A stretch of DNA of 8,214 bases. Source: JBBRYB01 sp038238115. GTDB lineage: Bacteria > Actinomycetota > Actinomycetes > Propionibacteriales > Nocardioidaceae. A model generated the notes under the pieces. It had not been told where the DNA came from. It saw only the letters and a program-made list of their open reading frames with translations, and did no database searches. The translations under genes were made by a program, and so were the position numbers. The DNA lies in the NCBI GenBank assembly GCA_038238115.1, contig JBBRYB010000106.1, positions 1 through 8,214 of the forward strand, read 5' to 3'. This document shows, one piece after another, positions 5,594-8,214 of this stretch; position 1 is the stretch's first letter; every line of letters starts with the position of its first letter.

Positions 5594-6119
5594 CCTCGAC
5601 GTGCTTCCCGCACCAGGCACCCGGCTCTTCGCGCTTCTTGGTGGCACGATCGGGAACTACCCGCCGACCCAGCGGCGAGCGTTCTTGGCCGGTCTGGCGG
5701 CCGCGATGAGATCCGACGAGACGTTCCTGCTCGGGATCGATCTGGTCAAAGCACCTGATCGGTTGGTTGCGGCCTACGACGACGATGCCGGGGTCACCGC
5801 GGAGTTCAATCGCAACGTGCTGCGCGTGCTCAATACTGAACTGCTCGGCGATCTGGACGTCGATGCCTTTGATCATGTGGCGATCTGGGACCCGGAGCAA
5901 CAGTGGATCGAGATGCGACTGAAAGCCCGTCGGCCGATGTCGACCCGCCTGATGGCGATCGGCCTCGACATCGCTTTCGCGCCGGACGAACATCTGCGCA
6001 CCGAGATCTCGGCCAAGTTCCATCGCCAAGGTATCGAGTCCGAGCTTCGAGGAGCTGGGCTGACGGTGGAGGGATGGTGGACCGACGACGATTTCGCGGT
6101 CGTTCTCACCCGGCGTTGA
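5594..6119 (+). pseudogene. egtD: egtD (L-histidine N-alpha-methyltransferase), N-terminal half lost at the IS end
   Basis: EgtD trimethylates L-histidine to hercynine with SAM, an early step of ergothioneine synthesis, in the cytosol. About 174 residues remain of a usual 320. Seen: RLFALLGGTIGN, FLLGIDLVKAPDRLVAAYDD, GVTAEFNRNVLRVLN, WIEMRLKA (equivalent of the histidine-site Met), the EISAKF block (equivalent of the Glu and Ser that hold the imidazole in mycobacterial EgtD) and the terminal WWTDDDFAVVL. The SAM-binding N-terminal half, with its glycine motif, is missing. The homology starts within a few bases of the IS right end. A continuous frame from an ATG at 5547 inside the IS reads into it, antisense to the transposase start, and would give a 190-residue hybrid. 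Without the SAM site that product should be inactive. No egtA, B, C or E was recognised nearby. Confidence 0.9.
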
Positions 6120-6125
6120 GGGGGA

Positions 6126-6149
6126 GAGCACTGCGCCGTGCTCAGTTTT
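6126..6149 (+). terminator. Likely intrinsic terminator after egtD
   Basis: A 6-bp perfect stem, GAGCAC (6126-6131) and GTGCTC (6138-6143), with a 6-base loop is followed by AGTTTT. It begins seven bases after the egtD stop. The stem is short for a high-GC genome, so termination may be partial. The rest of the 6120-6332 gap shows no gene and no confident promoter, although the nitrilase must have one here. Confidence 0.45.
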
Positions 6150-6319
6150 CGCGCGTCACCGACACACCCAAGTCGATCGATCAGCAGACCCAGCTGCCGG
6201 TCAGCGAGAGGTCTTCCCGGGTGGCGGTCAATTCGGCGAAAGGGCGCGCTCGCCCGCCGTGCTTGAGGACGCCGTTCGCGTACCCTGAGTTTCTCGCTTG
6301 GCTCGAACGGCGTGGACGC

Positions 6320-6326
6320 GGAAGGA
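6320..6326 (+). promoter_or_regulatory. Ribosome-binding site of the nitrilase gene
   Basis: GGAAGGA lies six bases before the ATG at 6333. It favours that start over an in-frame ATG at 6312, which lies upstream of the site and has no such sequence of its own. Confidence 0.7.
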
Positions 6327-6332
6327 TCGAAG

Positions 6333-7271
6333 ATGCGGATAGCTGCTGCACAGGCGCGGCCACAATGGCTGGACGCCGCCGCCACAACACGCAAGGCGGT
6401 CGCCTGGATCGAAGACGCTGCCTCACGCGGTGTGCAGGTGGTGGCGTTTCCCGAGGCATTCCTGACCGGCTATCCGTTCTGGCTGGATCTGACGGGCGGC
6501 GCAAAGTTCGATGATGATCGCCAGAAGCGCGCCTATGCCGCCTACCTGGAGGCAGCTGTTGAGCTCGACGGTCCGGAACTGGCCACGTTGTGCGAGGCGG
6601 CGCACGACCTGGGCGTATTCGTCTACATGGGTATGGCCGAGCGCGGGTCCAGCTCGGCGCGCGGAACCGTCTTCTGCACTCTTGTGGCCATCGATCCCGA
6701 GAGTGGACTGGTCAGCGCCCACCGCAAGCTGATCCCGACCCATGAGGAACGGCTCGTCTGGGGGCAGGGTGATGGCCACGGGCTCCGAGTCCACCGCGTC
6801 GCCGGGGCGCGGGTCGGCGGACTCAGCTGTTGGGAGAACTGGATGCCACAGGCAAGGCACGCGCTATACGCACAGGGCGAGGACCTACACGTCAGCGTGT
6901 GGCCGGGCAACCCGCGTAACACCGCTGACATCACGCGCTTCATAGCGCTGGAGGGCCGGGTATGGTCACTCGCGGCCAATGGGTTGCTCTCCCTCGACGA
7001 CGTACCGGTTGACTTCCCGGTGCGCGACGACCTCGAGGCGGCGGGGGTCACCGACTACTGCCGCGGCGGATCAGGTGTGGCGGCACCCGACGGGACCTGG
7101 CTCGTGGTGCCTGTGCTTGACGAGGAGCGGTTGGTCGTCGCCGACGTGGACCTTGCGATGGTCGCGCGCGAACGCCAGGCTCTCGATCCCACCGGCCATT
7201 ACAGCCGTCCAGACATCTTCCGTGTCGAGGTCGACCGTCAGCGGCGGACTGCCGTCCACTTCCACGACTGA
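6333..7271 (+). CDS. Nitrilase-family carbon-nitrogen hydrolase
   Basis: Cytosolic hydrolase of 312 residues, typical for true nitrilases (nitrile to acid plus ammonia) and cyanide-hydrolysing relatives. Seen: Glu41 in FPEAFLTGYPFW; Lys132 in HRKLIPTHEER; a second Glu at 139 followed by VWGQGDG; and the nucleophile Cys166 in GGLSCWENWMP. GCWENxxP with WGxGxG is the pattern of branch 1 (nitrilase) rather than amidase or N-carbamoylase branches. A later NPRNTADITRFIALEGRVW block (192-211) also fits nitrilases. The chosen start puts the first beta strand (MRIAAAQ) at residue 1. The gene is intact, is transcribed away from the damaged egtD and converges with the PLP enzyme gene. The substrate could be an aliphatic, aromatic or amino-nitrile. 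The protein lacks the long C-terminal tail of many filament-forming nitrilases. Confidence 0.9.
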   Translation: MRIAAAQARPQWLDAAATTRKAVAWIEDAASRGVQVVAFPEAFLTGYPFWLDLTGGAKFDDDRQKRAYAAYLEAAVELDGPELATLCEAAHDLGVFVYMGMAERGSSSARGTVFCTLVAIDPESGLVSAHRKLIPTHEERLVWGQGDGHGLRVHRVAGARVGGLSCWENWMPQARHALYAQGEDLHVSVWPGNPRNTADITRFIALEGRVWSLAANGLLSLDDVPVDFPVRDDLEAAGVTDYCRGGSGVAAPDGTWLVVPVLDEERLVVADVDLAMVARERQALDPTGHYSRPDIFRVEVDRQRRTAVHFHD

Positions 7272-7301
7272 CCGACCTTCGCTCCTTACCGGTACCTTCC
7301 C

Positions 7302-7334
7302 CCCGAGCCTGGGGACATGAGATGGCTCCTCGGG
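7302..7334. terminator. Weak candidate terminator between convergent genes
   Basis: GAGCC (7305-7309) can pair with GGCTC (7324-7328), extended by CCC/GGG across a 3-base bulge, with a 14-base loop. There is no clear T-tract on either side. It is reported because it sits in the 72-bp gap between the nitrilase and PLP-enzyme stops, where a shared terminator is expected. The pairing is weak and may be chance. Confidence 0.22.
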
Positions 7335-7343
7335 TGAGGATGG

Positions 7344-8214
7344 CTACAACGCACGGCGCAGCGCCGCGAGCAGGCGCTCGACGTCGTCGGCGGTGTTGAA
7401 CACGTAGGGGGAAATGCGCAGGCTTTCGCCGCGCAGGCTGACGTGCACCTGCGCGTCGGCCAGGCCTTGCACCACTGCTGCCGGCGAGCCGACCGGCAGT
7501 CTGAGACCGACGATGTGACGGGCATGCGGCTCAGCGTGGACCGGCAGACCGATTGTCGCGGCGCCGTTGACGACCGCCGCGGTCAACGGTTCCACGGTCG
7601 CGGCTATGCGCTCCACCGACCACTCGGCGACCGTCTCAAGAGCGGCGAGCGCCATGGGGACGAGAACGAAGTTGCTCGCCTCGCCGCCGTCGAACCGGCG
7701 GGCTCCAGGCCGGAACGCGTCGGTGTACGACGTCAGATGGGCGAAATCCTCGCTGCCCTCGCGACCGGCCCAATGGTGCTCCAGCGGCCGCCAGTCGCGG
7801 CAATGCGGCGCCGTCCACGCATACCCGACGCTGTACGGGCCAAGCAGCCACTTGTAGCCCGCCGCCACCACCATGTCCGCTCCCACCTCATTCACGTCCA
7901 AAGGCAGCACACCGAGTGACTGCGTCGCATCGATGACGAACGTTGCGCCAACAGCGCGCGCCACTTCACCGATCGTCGCGACATCGATCAACGCCCCGGT
8001 CATGAAGTGGCAGTTGGGCACGGCGACGGCCACCGTCCGCTCGTCGATCGACTCGACGACGGCGCGGGTCCAGTCACCGTCGTCTGGACGTTCCACAGCG
8101 ACGACACTCGCGCCGGACCGACGCGCGAGGTCATGCCACGGATACACGTTGGACGGGTACTGATCGGACAGAACGACGATGCGGCTCTCACCAGACGCCG
8201 ACACGTTCGCCGCC
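7344..8214 (-). CDS. Class V aminotransferase-fold PLP enzyme, N-terminus beyond the right edge
   Basis: Pyridoxal-phosphate enzyme of fold type I, class V (the group of cysteine desulfurases, selenocysteine lyase, isopenicillin-N epimerase and kynureninase). The frame is open to the last base of the window. Upstream of the GTG at 8204 it reads AANVSASGES without a break, so that GTG is internal. Counting from it: DQYPSNVYPW (14-23); the cofactor Asp92 in IDATQSLG, with Gln95; and the Schiff-base Lys118 in AAGYKWLLGPYSVGYAW. A small C-terminal domain ends with RGESLRISPYVFNTADDVERLL. About 290 residues are visible; roughly 80-100 N-terminal residues are outside. It does not closely resemble EgtE, the lyase of ergothioneine synthesis, despite the egtD remnant nearby. 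No nucleophilic Cys loop typical of cysteine desulfurases was recognised. Reaction and substrate unassigned. Confidence 0.88.
   Translation of the reverse strand, partial: AANVSASGESRIVVLSDQYPSNVYPWHDLARRSGASVVAVERPDDGDWTRAVVESIDERTVAVAVPNCHFMTGALIDVATIGEVARAVGATFVIDATQSLGVLPLDVNEVGADMVVAAGYKWLLGPYSVGYAWTAPHCRDWRPLEHHWAGREGSEDFAHLTSYTDAFRPGARRFDGGEASNFVLVPMALAALETVAEWSVERIAATVEPLTAAVVNGAATIGLPVHAEPHARHIVGLRLPVGSPAAVVQGLADAQVHVSLRGESLRISPYVFNTADDVERLLAALRRAL

Noticed and set aside
7344..8214. EgtE of the ergothioneine pathway
   Set aside because: The fold and proximity to egtD fit, but the blocks around the PLP lysine and the SNVYPW segment look like the general class V aminotransferase group, not EgtE as I know it.

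Overview
The window is high-GC DNA with strongly G/C-biased third codon positions, GTG starts and stop/start overlaps (TGATG, GTGA). The protein families fit a high-GC actinobacterium, but nothing here fixes the genus. No tRNA, rRNA or CRISPR array was seen.

Layout. (1) Bases 1-1954, minus strand: an operon of a short-chain dehydrogenase/reductase (SDR) followed by a major facilitator superfamily (MFS) transporter, coupled by a TGATG overlap. The transporter runs off the left edge. A perfect tandem duplication of a 29-bp unit lies upstream. (2) Bases 2142-2456: no gene recognised. (3) Bases 2457-4757: a damaged block. It holds the N-terminal remnant of a SAM-dependent methyltransferase, a small zinc-finger (zf-HC2) protein with a probable premature stop, a mercuric-reductase-like flavoprotein cut off after its second GGG motif, and a YnjB-type substrate-binding lipoprotein truncated and frameshifted. 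The last two are joined tail to tail. An intact CDP-alcohol phosphatidyltransferase follows (minus strand). YnjB and a CDP-alcohol phosphatidyltransferase (YnjF) are neighbours in the E. coli ynj cluster, so this looks like the wreck of a related locus. (4) Bases 4801-5593: a complete IS6-family insertion sequence with imperfect terminal inverted repeats and no visible 8-bp target duplication. (5) Bases 5594-6119: the C-terminal half of egtD (ergothioneine biosynthesis), cut exactly at the IS end, followed by a likely weak terminator. (6) Bases 6333-7271: an intact nitrilase-family hydrolase. (7) Bases 7344-8214, minus strand: a class V PLP-dependent enzyme running off the right edge, convergent with the nitrilase.

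Working together. Only the SDR-MFS pair is a clear operon. The nitrilase and PLP enzyme are intact neighbours but convergent, so a shared pathway is only a possibility. The centre is best read as a deletion- and IS-scarred junction zone rather than a functioning novel system. Its main interest is that several separate breakpoints can be placed to within a few bases.
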